Assembly (NCBI RefSeq): GCF_003286085.1
Contig: NW_020825289.1
Coordinates: forward strand, 2,418,001 to 2,482,000
Reading direction: 5' to 3'
Source: Drosophila persimilis
Taxonomy: Eukaryota; Arthropoda; Insecta; Diptera; Drosophilidae
Length of the DNA stretch: 64,000 nucleotides
Position numbers and translations under genes: made by a program. Of this stretch, positions 8,654 to 20,838 are shown piece after piece (position 1 is the stretch's first letter; each line of letters opens with the position of its first letter). A model generated the notes under the pieces. It did no database searches, was not told the origin of the DNA, and saw only the letters and a list, made by a program, of their open reading frames with translations.

Positions 8654-11600
8654 AACCGGGGCACCGGACCCGCGCATGCAATAGTGGAAAATGTCGAGTA
8701 TGCGGCGGCAGGCATCATAGTTTGTTGCACTTCGTTAGTATGCAGCCCACAACACAAGGCTGCCCAGGTATTACTCCTCCCGATCTGGCCGTTCAACCGG
8801 ACACTCTTTCCGTTGCTCAAAATTCTGCTAGCAGCTCGTCTCTACCTTCGTCTACCTCTCTTGCTGCCCAAGGTCTTCACTCTGATGTCGTGCTTCTGGC
8901 TACAGCCGTGGTTCTCGTGAAGAATCGGTCTGGCGTTTTAGTTCCTTGACGTGCCATCTTAGATTCAGGATCGCAGCTGCATCTCGTCACATCCAGGTTC
9001 GCCCAGCAGCTTCAGCTTAGGAGAACTCAATCGTCTGCACTTGTGTCTGGGCTGGGCGATACCAGCGTTTCTACTGAGGGATCCACCATAAGCATTTGTA
9101 TGCATTCTCGCACCTCTGCTTACACAACTACGCTTACTGCTCTCATCGCCCCCACGATTACCGATTCTCAACCAAGTATGGCAGTAAATTTATCCGATTG
9201 GCGTATTCCATCTAACATTCAGCTCGCTGATCCTGCATTTTTCAATCCTCAACGGGTTGATCTTCTCATTGGTGCGAGCGTTTTTTATGATCTCCTCTGC
9301 GTAGGGCAAATCAAACTCACCGATGGACTGCCTCTTCTGCAGAAGACCCGGCTTGGGTGGATCGTATCTGGTGGTGGACAGAAGGTATCAAGCTCGGCGC
9401 TTTTGGCCACGCACAATTGTCCAGATTCGATAGCTGAGATGGAAGCAAGGTTGGATAAAACTCTTCGTATGTTTTGGGAAGTCGAGAATTGTGTGGAGGT
9501 TGGGTTGAATACCAAAGAAGAAGACGATTGTGAAGCACATTTCGTAAGCCACCTTTCACTGTTGCCATCCGGGGAGTATGCAGTTCGTCTGCCGCTAAAC
9601 AACAATATTGATCGTTTAGGAGAATCTTATGCTCAGGCTTATCGACGGTTCATCAGTCTGGAGCGAAAACTGGAGCGTAATCCTACACTCAAGGAGCGGT
9701 ATTCCGCCTTTATGAGGGAGTACATTGATTTGCATCATATGCACCAAGTCAACCCTGATTCCCGTAGCCTCTGCAAATATTTCTTTCCTCATCACTGTGT
9801 CCTAAAGGAGGACAGTACGACGACAAAACTCCGTGTCGTTTTCGATGGATCCGCAGCTACATCAACTGGATATTCTCTAAATGATGTGATGATGACAGGC
9901 CCTGTTATTCAGCCTGCATTGTTCAACATATTGATTCGCTTTCGAACATATCCAGTCGCTCTCACTGGGGACATTTGTAAAATGTACCGCTGCGTACGAG
10001 TGTCTCCACCCGACAATTTGTATCAGTGCATCCTATGGCGAGATTCCATCGAGTCCGAGGTTCAAGTCTACACATTAGAAACCGTCACATACGGGACGAG
10101 GGCTGCATCATTTTTAGCGGTCCGCGCAATGCACCAGCTGGCCATCGACGAGGGTGAATCCTACCCTCTTGGCTCAGCTGCTCTGCGGCAGGAGTTTTAC
10201 GTGGATGACCTTATTTCGGGCGGTAATTCGGTCGCACAGGTCATGGAAAAGATGCACCAAACATCAGCTTTACTGTCCCGTGGTAACTTTAGACTTAGGA
10301 AATGGTGCTCCAGTCACCAGGAAGTACTTGAGGGAACCCCTGAAGATGACATAGAGAAGTTCCTAAAGTTTAATGATGGAAGCGACATAGCCAAAACTCT
10401 CGGCTTAGCGTGGGACCCTGCTTCGGATCAGCTGCTTTTTGCCTTGTCCGCACTGGACACAACCTCAAAGCCATGAAAGCGGTCGGTTCTATCTACGATT
10501 GCGCGGTTCTACGACCCTCTTGGATTGATAAATCCAGTCATTGTCAGGTGCAAAATCTTCCTTCAGCAGCTTTGGAGAGAAAATTTGGATTGGGATGAAA
10601 GCCTACCCTCAGCATTGCATTCAACTTGGATGGACTTGAGAAATAGTTTGGCAAGCATTTCTCGGATCTCATTTCCTCGCTTGGTTCTTCGTTCTAGTGT
10701 GGCTACAGAAGTTCACGGATTCTGTGATGCCAGCTTAGAAGCATATGGCGCTTGCGTGTATGTCGTGTCCAGGGAAGCCCAGTCTTCGAGCCACGTTTTG
10801 TGCTCAAAGTCGCGAGTGGCGCCGCTAAAGACTATATCGATTCCTAAGCTGGAATTAAGTGGAGCCCATTTGCTTGCAAAAATCATGCAGAATGTAAAGG
10901 ACATGGGAATCTTTACAGGTCGGTTCTATTGCTGGTCGGATTCGTCAACAGCATTATCTTGGATTAGGGACGAGTCAGCTAAATTTCAAGTTTTCGTGGC
11001 AAATCGAGTGGCATCAATTCAGGAGTTGACGGCAGACATGGAATGGCGCTATGTTCCCACATCGTTAAATCCTGCTGATATTCTCTCGAGAGGCTCGCTT
11101 CCCAACCATCTTATCCAGTCAGAGCTATGGTTTCACGGCCCATCCTTTTTGCTATGCTCCAAGGATAAGTGGCCTGTATCTCCTACTAACAACATAGCAA
11201 CTTTGGAGCTTCGCAAGAGAGGATTGCTAATCACGTCTCCACATGCCGATCTCACGTCCGGATGCAAATTTGCGAATTCATTCTTTCGCATGCAGCGCAC
11301 ATTCGCCTACATGCATAAATTTATACATCGTCTTAGGCATCCAGGACTCACCGTTTCTGATATTCGGCAAGGAACGCATCTTCTAATTCGACACATTCAG
11401 CTGGCAAATTTGTGGATGGACATAAAGGAGATTCGGCGCAATGGTCAAGTCATTAAATCCAGTTCTATTAGTTCGCTCAACCCGTTCATCGATCATTCTG
11501 GACTACTTAGAGTTGGAGGTCGTCTTGGCAACTCATCGCTAGGATTTGACGCTCAGCACCCGCTCATTCTGCCAAAGGGACATTCCATTACCTTTGCGCT

Positions 11601-12774
11601 GATAAGATATTATCATGAAAGAAACCTCCATGCCGGACCTCGCGCCTTGCTATCCAAAATTCGGCTGGAATATTGGCCCATTGGAGGTGTTAAGGCAGTG
11701 TCAAGGGTCGTCAGCAGATGTGTGAGATGATTCAGGACTAGGCCGCGCATGGTCGAACACATCATGGGAGACCTACCTAAGGAACGTTTGGAAGGATCTC
11801 GAGCTTTTGAAGTCACTGGAGTAGATTACTGTGGACCTTTTTTCTACCGATCAGAAATCCGCACAAGGCCTCCGATCAAGTGCTACATTAGCGTATTCAT
11901 CTGCTTCACTTCTAAGGCTATACACATGGAGCTCGTAAAGGATTTGACCACTGCATCGTTTCTAGGCGCACTAAAGCGTTTTACTTCCACTCGAGGAAGG
12001 CCAAGTCAAATTTGGTCGGACAATGCGACAAACTTCGTTGGCGCCAAGAACGAGCTTCTGGAGCTAAAGAAGCTCTGTCTGAGCGAACCGCATATGAAGG
12101 AGGTCCACGAATCCTGCTTGGCTGACTCGATCGACTGGCGTTTCATTCCACCTCGCTCTCCGCATTTTGGCGGGTTGTGGGAAGCGGCCGTGAAGACCGC
12201 AAAATATCACCTGTACCGCTCAGTTGGACCATCTGTGCTTAGCTTCGACGAGCTGCGCACTCTGATCTGTCAGATCACTGCAATTGTTAACTCTCGCCCT
12301 TTGCTCTCGCTTTCAGAAAATCCTGATGATTTAGACGTTTTGACTCCTGCTCATCTGCTTTTAGGCGGCCCCCATGAGCAAATCCTCGAGCCTGACCTAA
12401 CGAAGCTGAACTACAATCGTCTGGATGGCTGGCAGCGGGTCACCCAACTACAGCAAATATTTTGGAGCCGTTGGCGCGAAGAGTACTCTCTTTTGCAAGA
12501 GCGCGCGAAGTGGCGCACCCCCGCGCAAAACATCTGCAAGAACGACCTCGTTCTGGTGAAGGACGAAAATCTTCCTCCAATGCGTTGGCCACTGGCTAGA
12601 GTGGTCGATGTCGTTTTCGGCAAGGACGGAGTGTGTCGCGTCGCTGACCTGAAGACATCCTCAGGAAACATCAGGAGGGCCGTCACTCGGCTATGTTTGC
12701 TGCCCCTTAAGGAATCTGTTGAGAGACTAGCTCCCAACGGGGGGAGTATGTTCGGGCCAGCCGCTGAAGAATAA
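8536..12774 (+). pseudogene. pol: Family B Pol polyprotein: protease, RT, RNase H, integrase, with three TGA stops
   Basis: Order of parts: zinc knuckles LCFNCLKPGHRTRAC and CRVCGGRHHSLLH (about 8626-8730), retropepsin with AILDSGSQLHLV (about 8955), RT with LRVVFDGSA and FYVDDLISGG (about 10196), RNase H with FCDASLEAYGACVY (10722) and CWSDSSTALSWI, then integrase with VDYCGPFF, SDNATNFVGA and GGLWEAAVK. Three in-frame TGA codons (8947-8949, 10474-10476 and 11728-11730) break it where the copy at 57603-61797 has TGT, TCA and TGC. One codon is also lost near 12486. Reading runs past the polypurine tract and ends in the 3' LTR. Without suppression of three stops no full enzyme can be made. Confidence 0.93.
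12737..12748 (+). promoter_or_regulatory. Polypurine tract of family B element
   Basis: ACGGGGGGAGTA directly abuts the 3' LTR. It is the expected plus-strand primer. The same tract stands next to the LTR at 63575 on the minus strand. Confidence 0.8.
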
Positions 12775-13150
12775 CCGTAACTTTAAAATTATTATTATTG
12801 TATGAGCATAGAGAGCCGCCTACATATGTTGTAAAGCATTGACTTTCTGCAGAGCTGCTGCGCTCTCCCGCTAAAGGGGCTCTCTGCCGCCGCCACTTCG
12901 GCAACTACTTTGATCTGCTGCCGCCACTTCGGCAGTCACTTTGATCTAACGCCGTCGTCTATAGTTTTAGTTCTATGCTAACCCCTCTGCGCATTGGTTG
13001 CATATCGATCTCGCATAAAGTTCATCTGGCAATAGCAAGCAATCGGCTTTCGCTAAGCCACCAAGATTAAATACAATTTATAAGGTTTAACCCAAAATCT
13101 CTTTTTATTTTGAAATACATAGGTGCCAAAAAAGCTTGGCATCTCAAACA
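12749..13150 (+). repeat. 3' LTR of family B element
   Basis: 402 bp, near-identical to 6753-7153, ending in TCTCAAACA followed by the target duplication GCTAT. Confidence 0.93.
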
Positions 13151-13155
13151 GCTAT

Positions 13156-13880
13156 AATTACAAGTACAGATAATCATTTACAGTCAATTACAGTGGGTAG
13201 GGAAGTGCTATCGTTTGCAGTCTTCGTGCTACTTTAATTCTTCTTATGGCATAGATTATTAATATTATCATTATTATGATTCCGATAATCAATGCCGCAT
13301 GTCCAGATACATGATGGAACTTATGTCCTTATAAGTCTTTTAACAATTTTATTTCGTCTCTTAACTTATCTATTTCTTCTGTATGGTTAATTAATGGTAC
13401 TGTTAATGGATTCCAAACAATTTTTGGTATTTTACTTATATTAGTTATATAAAAGGATGAAATTGGCTCGTAGCTTTCTGTTTAAATACTGTGATGAGGT
13501 ACTAGTATTTTGTCATCGGTTCGCACAGTACAACCATTTATTATTGTTAAAATTCCTTGTTGCGGAAGATCAATTAGTTCTTGATTTGAGTTACTACATT
13601 GAATCCTAGCATTAGTGTTTACTGGAACTTTGAAGAGCCAACTAATCTGCATTTCTAATTCGACACAAAATTATCTTGTCTCTGCTATCTTCCTATACAC
13701 GCAATTTGAATTACCTTTTACTACTACGAGTACTTCTGGTCTCTTTTGGAGTCATTCCTGAGTCTTGCTCTTCTGTCTCAATTCCAGCTATTGGACAAAT
13801 TTTAGTTATAGGTCGTTTTATCAACCCGTCTTGATGTTTTATAGTTACTACTCTGACTCTATCGTCCCTACCTTTATGTA
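13156..13880 (-). pseudogene. Env-like remnant of roo-like element (array copy 1)
   Basis: Minus strand, between integrase and 3' LTR. Translation gives short env-like blocks: ISWLFKVPVNTNARIQC, GILTIINGCTVRTDD, a heptad-like INHTEEIDKLRDEIKLL, then VSGHAALIIGIIIMIILIIY followed by basic residues, a good membrane anchor plus cytoplasmic start. This order (Cys-containing ectodomain, helical segment, membrane anchor, basic tail) fits the C-terminal part of an Env of the insect retrovirus type, which roo-like BEL elements are known to carry. Several stops and the absence of the N-terminal half make it non-functional. The last bases of the region (before the LTR) are at 6673-6752, across the family B insertion. 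Confidence 0.6.
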
Positions 13881-13885
13881 TTCTT

Positions 13886-14416
13886 CTATTCTTCTATTTT
13901 TCCCAAGGGCCATCTAGCTGGGTGACAGGTTTCATCTTTTATTAATAAAATCTGTCCTGTTTTAATATTCTGCATTCCTATTTTCCATTTATTTCTTTGT
14001 TGCAGTGTGTGCAAATAATCTTCTTTCCATTTAATCCAAAATTCTCTTTTCATTTTCTGAATTAATCTCCATCTATCCAGATTCCCGATTTTTTCCTCTG
14101 AAATTGTCTCCATCGGGCCAAATATTGGCCTTCCAATTATAAAATGACCTGGTGTTAATACATCCAGATCGTCAATATCATTTGTAGCTGCATACAAAGG
14201 GCGTGAATTTAGTACCGCTTCAATTTGACATAATAGAGTTGCCATTTTCTCATAGGTTAAATTATTGTCCCCAATTACCCTTTTTAAGCGATATTTCACT
14301 GATTTTACCCCAGCTTCCCAAATACCTCCGAAGTGAGGTCCTGCCGGGGGAATAAAATGCCACTCGATCTGTTCTCTTTCTAATATTTGAACCACTTTTA
14401 TGTTGTCTTTGAGGGC
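13886..14416 (-). pseudogene. Roo-like integrase C-terminal piece (array copy 1)
   Basis: 169 codons from the first Met, EWHFIPPAGPHFGGIWEAGV to the end of integrase, including the catalytic Glu in GIWEAG and the C-terminal LNSRPLYAATNDIDDLDVLTP stretch. It is cut at 14416 by the array junction in the middle of integrase (ALKDN). It differs from copies 2 and 3 at two residues (GRPIFG and ARWPLG against GRSIFG and ARWALG). Confidence 0.88.
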
Positions 14417-14765
14417 TAATTTAAATATGCATTATTAAAAAAGAGCGGTGCCACACCAATTTTTTTTCTTAAATCCACTTATTATTGATTATATATGTAT
14501 ATACAATACCAAAAACTAAATAAAAAATCTTGTTCCGTTCGGGAGCTATTAATTTTTGGCCAACAAAAGTGTTCGCTCGGACCGTAGTGCAAAGGTCTGA
14601 TAGCTATTTGTTCAGAAATTTTTTTTTTTGTTTGTTTCGTTAAAATTTTCTTTTAATTGTTCATCCTATAATAGACTTTGTCGGAAAGAGATCACTTATA
14701 ATCAGCCGAGTATCCCCTTCTGCTCTGCGACAACATAGTCCACGCAAAATGCTCTGGGTTTACGG
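14417..14765 (+). other. Probable CR1 5' leader (array copy 2)
   Basis: Same as 3212-3557 with small changes in T-run length. It begins at the array junction right after truncated integrase. Confidence 0.4.
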
Positions 14766-15296
14766 GTGGGTGATGCCATCTTAAAGCGTAATGGCTTGCA
14801 CTACAGATGTAAGGCATACCGTGCGGTTGAGAATAACATGGTAGACACGCAGAAGGGCTTTAAGGAGCTGACCATCTTTAAAAAGCAATACGATCAGCTC
14901 ATAGCCATGGCTCATAGCCGAGGCGCAAGAGGATTACTCCGTGGGATCATTCCTACTACTCCAAGTGTGCAGCAGTTGATCTCGTTTGCCACTCCAAGGG
15001 CAACTACAGCTGCTGGCGATGCAGATTCGGTAACAGAATTCATTGGCTCGGAGAACGTGCAGCCAATAACGTCTGTAGCGTCCGTGTCCGTGGTGTCCGC
15101 AGGTTCGCTAGTTGTCCCGTCTATCCCGATCCCACCAGTAAAGAGACGTTCCGGACCTCCGGATATTGCCACCAAAGGTACTAGGCTGGTAATGCCTAAA
15201 CCACTGGTGGGTGTCCCAACAAAACGACAAGTTTTTGTCTCACGGCTGGCCCCTGACCTAACAGAATTATATGGGTTTCCTTTGCTTTGGCGATGA
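14766..15296 (+). pseudogene. CR1-type ORF1 fragment (array copy 2)
   Basis: Same 176-codon frame as 3558-4088 with two residue changes (YDQL for YDRL, GIIPTT for GITPTT). It is still open, but truncated after RLAPDLT like the other copies. The linker 15297-15443 after it is unassigned. Confidence 0.7.
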
Positions 15297-15443
15297 AGAC
15301 TATCTTTGCCTTAAGCCAAGCTCGCGTGAGCTGAAACAGCCAGTTTCTGTCTGAAGATACCTTGTAGCCAGTTGATGGCCTTTTCTACGGCCCTCAGAAT
15401 TGCGGACTTGGGCCTGGAGATTTTAACGGGTTGAAGCTGTTTA

Positions 15444-15995
15444 TTGCCCAGCTTATTTTATTTATTTTTTTATTTTATTAAATTAACAATTATCTGTTAA
15501 TAAGAAAAATTAATTACAAAATGAGGAAAGAAGAGAAATTGTTAAATGGAGGTGATTATAAATATTGCATGCTATTAGTTTTAGGGATAGGTTAGGGGAT
15601 AAGGTATGACAGAGGGAGTTATAGTTACGGCATATAACATTAAAAGGTTCATGTTGGGCATAATTAGACCTACATATGGGTAAGCAAAAGCGAGCTTGTG
15701 AATAAGCAGAGCATGGTTCGCTGAATCGAATGCCTTGCGGAAGTCCGTAAAAACTACATCCGTCTGCAAACCAATTTAAAAACCACGGTGGATTAGGTTA
15801 GAAAACTCAAGAAGGTTAGTCGATGTAGAACGATGTCTAAAAAAACCGTGTTGCGACGGAGATATCAAGCTGCAACAAAGATGTTGCAGTTGCTGGGTGA
15901 CCAGGAACTCAAGAAGCTTTGGGATGGCGGAAAGCTTTGCGATACCACGATAGTTTTCAATATTTGATCGTGTTTTAAAATGCAACTTGGTACCT
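15444..15995 (-). pseudogene. CR1-type 3' end: RT fragments and A-rich tail (array copy 2)
   Basis: Same as 4236-4787; one residue differs (LIHKLAF for LIYKLAF). The YADD catalytic part is missing. Followed at 15996-16040 by the 45 bp reversed BEL LTR scrap. Confidence 0.75.
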
Positions 15996-16040
15996 GTTTG
16001 AGATGCCAAGCTTTTCTGGCACCTATTTGTTTCCAAAATA
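15996..16040 (-). repeat. BEL LTR scrap (array copy 2)
   Basis: Same 45 bp LTR end as at 4788-4832, starting TGTTTGAGATGCC and cut by the Helentron end. Confidence 0.7.
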
Positions 16041-16575
16041 AACGAGGGGGAACGTTGTGAGCCGCGGCAAAGGCCGCGGCTCTACTTTATACCCGGTACT
16101 CAGTCAGTATATACGTGAGCTTATGATCTACATACATGTATGTAAGTTATAAAATATATTTTATACGTAAACGCCGCTCGAATTAGCTCCCAATTTAATA
16201 CATTAAATTGGTACTCAGGGAACACCACGGGGAGGCCATCACGATGCAATGGGGTCACTCTAACCAAAATATAATCTTGGGGACCTACGAGTCGACTTGA
16301 GCTGCTATTAAAAGCATTTTTAAGCTCCATATTCCCCAAAAATTAAAGAAAGGATTCCAATCCTTTATAAAAAATATCTAAACTAACAAGAATACCTATA
16401 TACATACATAGAAATGATTAATAATAAACCTATTTCAACCTAAACTTAATTAACAAAATAATAAAACGGATAAAAATAAAAAAGGTTTAACAAAGGTAAA
16501 GATTAAAGAATTAATATAATTCAGAACACGGCTAAATAATACAAAATATTAAATATGCCTGATTAACAAAAAAAT
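16041..16575 (-). other. Helentron 3' terminus with hairpin (array copy 2)
   Basis: Same terminal block as at 4833; perfect hairpin at 16059-16082. The rest is an AT-rich untranslated stretch with no gene. Confidence 0.75.
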
Positions 16576-17464
16576 TTAGTCTTCTGCCTCTCTAACATTA
16601 ACTAAAATTCCACTATAATAACTATAGATAGTCTCAAAGGTGCGCGCGGTGGCCCTGCCATCGGAAATGTTTGAAAACGCCCAGTCATTATGCGTATCGC
16701 AATTGGTTGTGGACGAGTTCAAATCTAACAATGACCTACAATTCCTTTCTGAAAGGAATTCATACATTTTCTTACAGCAACCTGAAAGGGAACGAAGGCA
16801 TAAATTAAAATCTCCTAACACTACGGAATTTCTATCAAAAAATGGATGCCGTTGAAATAAGACCTCAAATTCTGTTTCGAACTTTCGCAATGGATACGTG
16901 GGGGTTCTGTAAATAACAATAAAACCGACAGATTTGTACTTAAATAAAGCATACTCGAACACTGGAGATGCTAAGTTCCCGGAATCCGCATAATATCGAT
17001 TACTTTCAATAATACTACAATGATTCAAAAGTTCATTCCTAACGAATATTAGAATGCCTCTTTTCGGTCTAGCTCCGCTGGCTACGGACTGGCAATCTAA
17101 CCGCACTGCTGTGGAAAAGCCAGGAATATTATAAGCTTCATTTGAGTATGTGGAAGCCTCAACGAAGCACAAAATAGAAGATTTGATCATTAGCTGATCA
17201 GAACAGACATCGGTAGAATGGCAGTGCAAGCTTTCCGTATTATGGAAGAAAATATTTAATTCGGACGGATTGAGTAAACAATCGAAGTGGGTGTGAAGTA
17301 ACTTAGCGGAACGCAAGTTCTCCATCTCTTTCGCGACAGGACAGTCCCGCTTGGGTCTCGAAGGAATGAGTAGTCCAACGATATGAAGTCCGTTCGCACT
17401 GGTGGCCCTACAACAAGCTACATACAATGCTTCTCTTTGTGTTAAGACCTTAAAAGAAAAGACA
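16576..17464 (-). pseudogene. Helentron helicase motif VI plus endonuclease (array copy 2)
   Basis: Same 283-codon frame as copy 1, unbroken: YVACCRATSANG, then FFHNTESLH, VVLGDFNL and THNDWAFSN. The 5 bp TCTAG present beside it in copy 1 is missing here. Confidence 0.82.
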
Positions 17465-17487
17465 TTTGCGAGTTGAATTGTAAATTC

Positions 17488-17873
17488 AAACTAAATTTTA
17501 TTCTTAAAATCAGAACCTTATATGTGATTTGACAATGAGGTAGGAGGTACAATTTGGTAGTCTATAATTATCGTTAGACCTACGCAGAGGATACACTTTA
17601 CTGAGGGTGTCTATTTGAGTACATGCTTACATTAGTTTTATTTTAGGACCGCATTTGTTAAGTGTTTTCTCCACTTGTGTTTTGTTGTCGTATTAATGGG
17701 TTACAGATCTCTGTTTACACCAGTGCAGTCATAACTTGTCTACTTTATGTGATTTCTTTAGAGATCGGTGTTGTTACATGAGTGAATGTGTACAAAAATC
17801 TATTTATGTTTAAACAATCTGCAAGGGGCCGAAAGTGGCATTGTATTGACGATCATATGTTCATGTTTGAACA
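17488..17873 (-). repeat. Roo-like 3' LTR (array copy 2)
   Basis: Same LTR as 6285-6672, starting TGTTCAAACATGAAC on the minus strand. A short open frame on the other strand (17786-17971) is a by-product. Confidence 0.75.
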
Positions 17874-18678
17874 TTCTGCAAAGGGCCGAAAGTGGCATTG
17901 TTTTGTATTTTAATTCTTGTGAACCTTTTTGTGTAAATTTTCTTTATAGCTATAATTACAAGTACAGATAATCATTTACAGTCAATTACAGTGGGTAGGG
18001 AAGTGCTATCGTTTGCAGTCTTCGTGCTACTTTAATTCTTCTTATGGCATAGATTATTAATATTATCATTATTATGATTCCGATAATCAATGCCGCATGT
18101 CCAGATACATGATGGAACTTATGTCCTTATAAGTCTTTTAACAATTTTATTTCGTCTCTTAACTTATCTATTTCTTCTGTATGGTTAATTAATGGTACTG
18201 TTAATGGATTCCAAACAATTTTTGGTATTTTACTTATATTAGTTATATAAAAGGATGAAATTGGCTCGTAGCTTTCTGTTTAAATACTGTGATGAGGTAC
18301 TAGTATTTTGTCATCGGTTCGCACAGTACAACCATTTATTATTGTTAAAATTCCTTGTTGCGGAAGATCAATTAGTTCTTGATTTGAGTTACTACATTGA
18401 ATCCTAGCATTAGTGTTTACTGGAACTTTGAAGAGCCAACTAATCTGCATTTCTAATTCGACACAAAATTATCTTGTCTCTGCTATCTTCCTATACACGC
18501 AATTTGAATTACCTTTTACTACTACGAGTACTTCTGGTCTCTTTTGGAGTCATTCCTGAGTCTTGCTCTTCTGTCTCAATTCCAGCTATTGGACAAATTT
18601 TAGTTATAGGTCGTTTTATCAACCCGTCTTGATGTTTTATAGTTACTACTCTGACTCTATCGTCCCTACCTTTATGTA
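17874..18678 (-). pseudogene. Roo-like 3' region with env remnant (array copy 2)
   Basis: Uninterrupted version of the region split in copy 1. Minus strand: end of integrase linker, env-like blocks with the NGCTVRTDD segment, helical segment, membrane anchor HAALIIGIIIMIILIIY, then about 80 bp containing CTTTCGGCCCTTTGC next to the LTR. Stops are present in the env text. Confidence 0.6.
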
Positions 18679-18683
18679 TTCTT

Positions 18684-19214
18684 CTATTCTTCTATTTTTC
18701 CCAAGGCCCATCTAGCTGGGTGACAGGTTTCATCTTTTATTAATAAAATCTGTCCTGTTTTAATATTCTGCATTCCTATTTTCCATTTATTTCTTTGTTG
18801 CAGTGTGTGCAAATAATCTTCTTTCCATTTAATCCAAAATTCTCTTTTCATTTTCTGAATTAATCTCCATCTATCCAGATTCCCGATTTTTTCCTCTGAA
18901 ATTGTCTCCATCGGGCCAAATATTGACCTTCCAATTATAAAATGACCTGGTGTTAATACATCCAGATCGTCAATATCATTTGTAGCTGCATACAAAGGGC
19001 GTGAATTTAGTACCGCTTCAATTTGACATAATAGAGTTGCCATTTTCTCATAGGTTAAATTATTGTCCCCAATTACCCTTTTTAAGCGATATTTCACTGA
19101 TTTTACCCCAGCTTCCCAAATACCTCCGAAGTGAGGTCCTGCCGGGGGAATAAAATGCCACTCGATCTGTTCTCTTTCTAATATTTGAACCACTTTTATG
19201 TTGTCTTTGAGGGC
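18684..19214 (-). pseudogene. Roo-like integrase C-terminal piece (array copy 2)
   Basis: 169 codons with GIWEAG and LNSRPLYAA. It is cut at the array junction 19214/19215 exactly as in copy 1. Confidence 0.88.
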
Positions 19215-19563
19215 TAATTTAAATATGCATTATTAAAAAAGAGCGGTGCCACACCAATTTTTTTTCTTAAATCCACTTATTATTGATTATATATGTATAT
19301 ACAATACCAAAAACTAAATAAAAAATCTTGTTCCGTTCGGGAGCTATTAATTTTTGGCCAACAAAAGTGTTCGCTCGGACCGTAGTGCAAAGGTCTGATA
19401 GCTATTTGTTCAGAAATTTTTTTTTTTGTTTGTTTCGTTAAAATTTTCTTTTAATTGTTCATCCTATAATAGACTTTGTCGGAAAGAGATCACTTATAAT
19501 CAGCCGAGTATCCCCTTCTGCTCTGCGACAACATAGTCCACGCAAAATGCTCTGGGTTTACGG
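19215..19563 (+). other. Probable CR1 5' leader (array copy 3)
   Basis: Same as 14417-14765. Confidence 0.4.
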
Positions 19564-20094
19564 GTGGGTGATGCCATCTTAAAGCGTAATGGCTTGCACT
19601 ACAGATGTAAGGCATACCGTGCGGTTGAGAATAACATGGTAGACACGCAGAAGGGCTTTAAGGAGCTGACCATCTTTAAAAAGCAATACGATCAGCTCAT
19701 AGCCATGGCTCATAGCCGAGGCGCAAGAGGATTACTCCGTGGGATCATTCCTACTACTCCAAGTGTGCAGCAGTTGATCTCGTTTGCCACTCCAAGGGCA
19801 ACTACAGCTGCTGGCGATGCAGATTCGGTAACAGAATTCATTGGCTCGGAGAACGTGCAGCCAATAACGTCTGTAGCGTCCGTGTCCGTGGTGTCCGCAG
19901 GTTCGCTAGTTGTCCCGTCTATCCCGATCCCACCAGTAAAGAGACGTTCCGGACCTCCGGATATTGCCACCAAAGGTACTAGGCTGGTAATGCCTAAACC
20001 ACTGGTGGGTGTCCCAACAAAACGACAAGTTTTTGTCTCACGGCTGGCCCCTGACCTAACAGAATTATATGGGTTTCCTTTGCTTTGGCGATGA
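19564..20094 (+). pseudogene. CR1-type ORF1 fragment (array copy 3)
   Basis: Protein identical to copy 2. The unassigned linker follows at 20095-20241. Confidence 0.7.
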
Positions 20095-20241
20095 AGACTA
20101 TCTTTGCCTTAAGCCAAGCTCGCGTGAGCTGAAACAGCCAGTTTCTGTCTGAAGATACCTTGTAGCCAGTTGATGGCCTTTTCTACGGCCCTCAGAATTG
20201 CGGACTTGGGCCTGGAGATTTTAACGGGTTGAAGCTGTTTA

Positions 20242-20793
20242 TTGCCCAGCTTATTTTATTTATTTTTTTATTTTATTAAATTAACAATTATCTGTTAATA
20301 AGAAAAATTAATTACAAAATGAGGAAAGAAGAGAAATTGTTAAATGGAGGTGATTATAAATATTGCATGCTATTAGTTTTAGGGATAGGTTAGGGGATAA
20401 GGTATGACAGAGGGAGTTATAGTTACGGCATATAACATTAAAAGGTTCATGTTGGGCATAATTAGACCTACATATGGGTAAGCAAAAGCGAGCTTGTGAA
20501 TAAGCAGAGCATGGTTCGCTGAATCGAATGCCTTGCGGAAGTCCGTAAAAACTACATCCGTCTGCAAACCAATTTAAAAACCACGGTGGATTAGGTTAGA
20601 AAACTCAAGAAGGTTAGTCGATGTAGAACGATGTCTAAAAAAACCGTGTTGCGACGGAGATATCAAGCTGCAACAAAGATGTTGCAGTTGCTGGGTGACC
20701 AGGAACTCAAGAAGCTTTGGGATGGCGGAAAGCTTTGCGATACCACGATAGTTTTCAATATTTGATCGTGTTTTAAAATGCAACTTGGTACCT
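20242..20793 (-). pseudogene. CR1-type 3' end: RT fragments and A-rich tail (array copy 3)
   Basis: Same as copy 2. The LTR scrap follows at 20794-20838. Confidence 0.75.
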
Positions 20794-20838
20794 GTTTGAG
20801 ATGCCAAGCTTTTCTGGCACCTATTTGTTTCCAAAATA
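20794..20838 (-). repeat. BEL LTR scrap (array copy 3)
   Basis: Same 45 bp LTR end as in the other copies, cut by the Helentron end. Confidence 0.7.

Larger units (their letters stand above)
6753..13150 (+). mobile_element. BEL/Pao family B element, complete with both LTRs, inserted in array copy 1
   Basis: 6398 bp bounded by TGTTCGGGCC and CTCAAACA and flanked by the 5 bp target duplication GCTAT (6748-6752 and 13151-13155). The sequence on either side rejoins exactly into the uninterrupted text of copies 2 and 3 (for example at 17944-17960), which proves the insertion. It has two LTRs, a primer site, gag, pol and a polypurine tract. LTRs differ at only a few positions (for example GGCTTCCGC against GGCTTTCGC), so the insertion is recent and postdates at least part of the array. 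Pol carries three in-frame TGA codons, so this copy is not autonomous. The same family occurs at 57285-64000. Confidence 0.95.
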
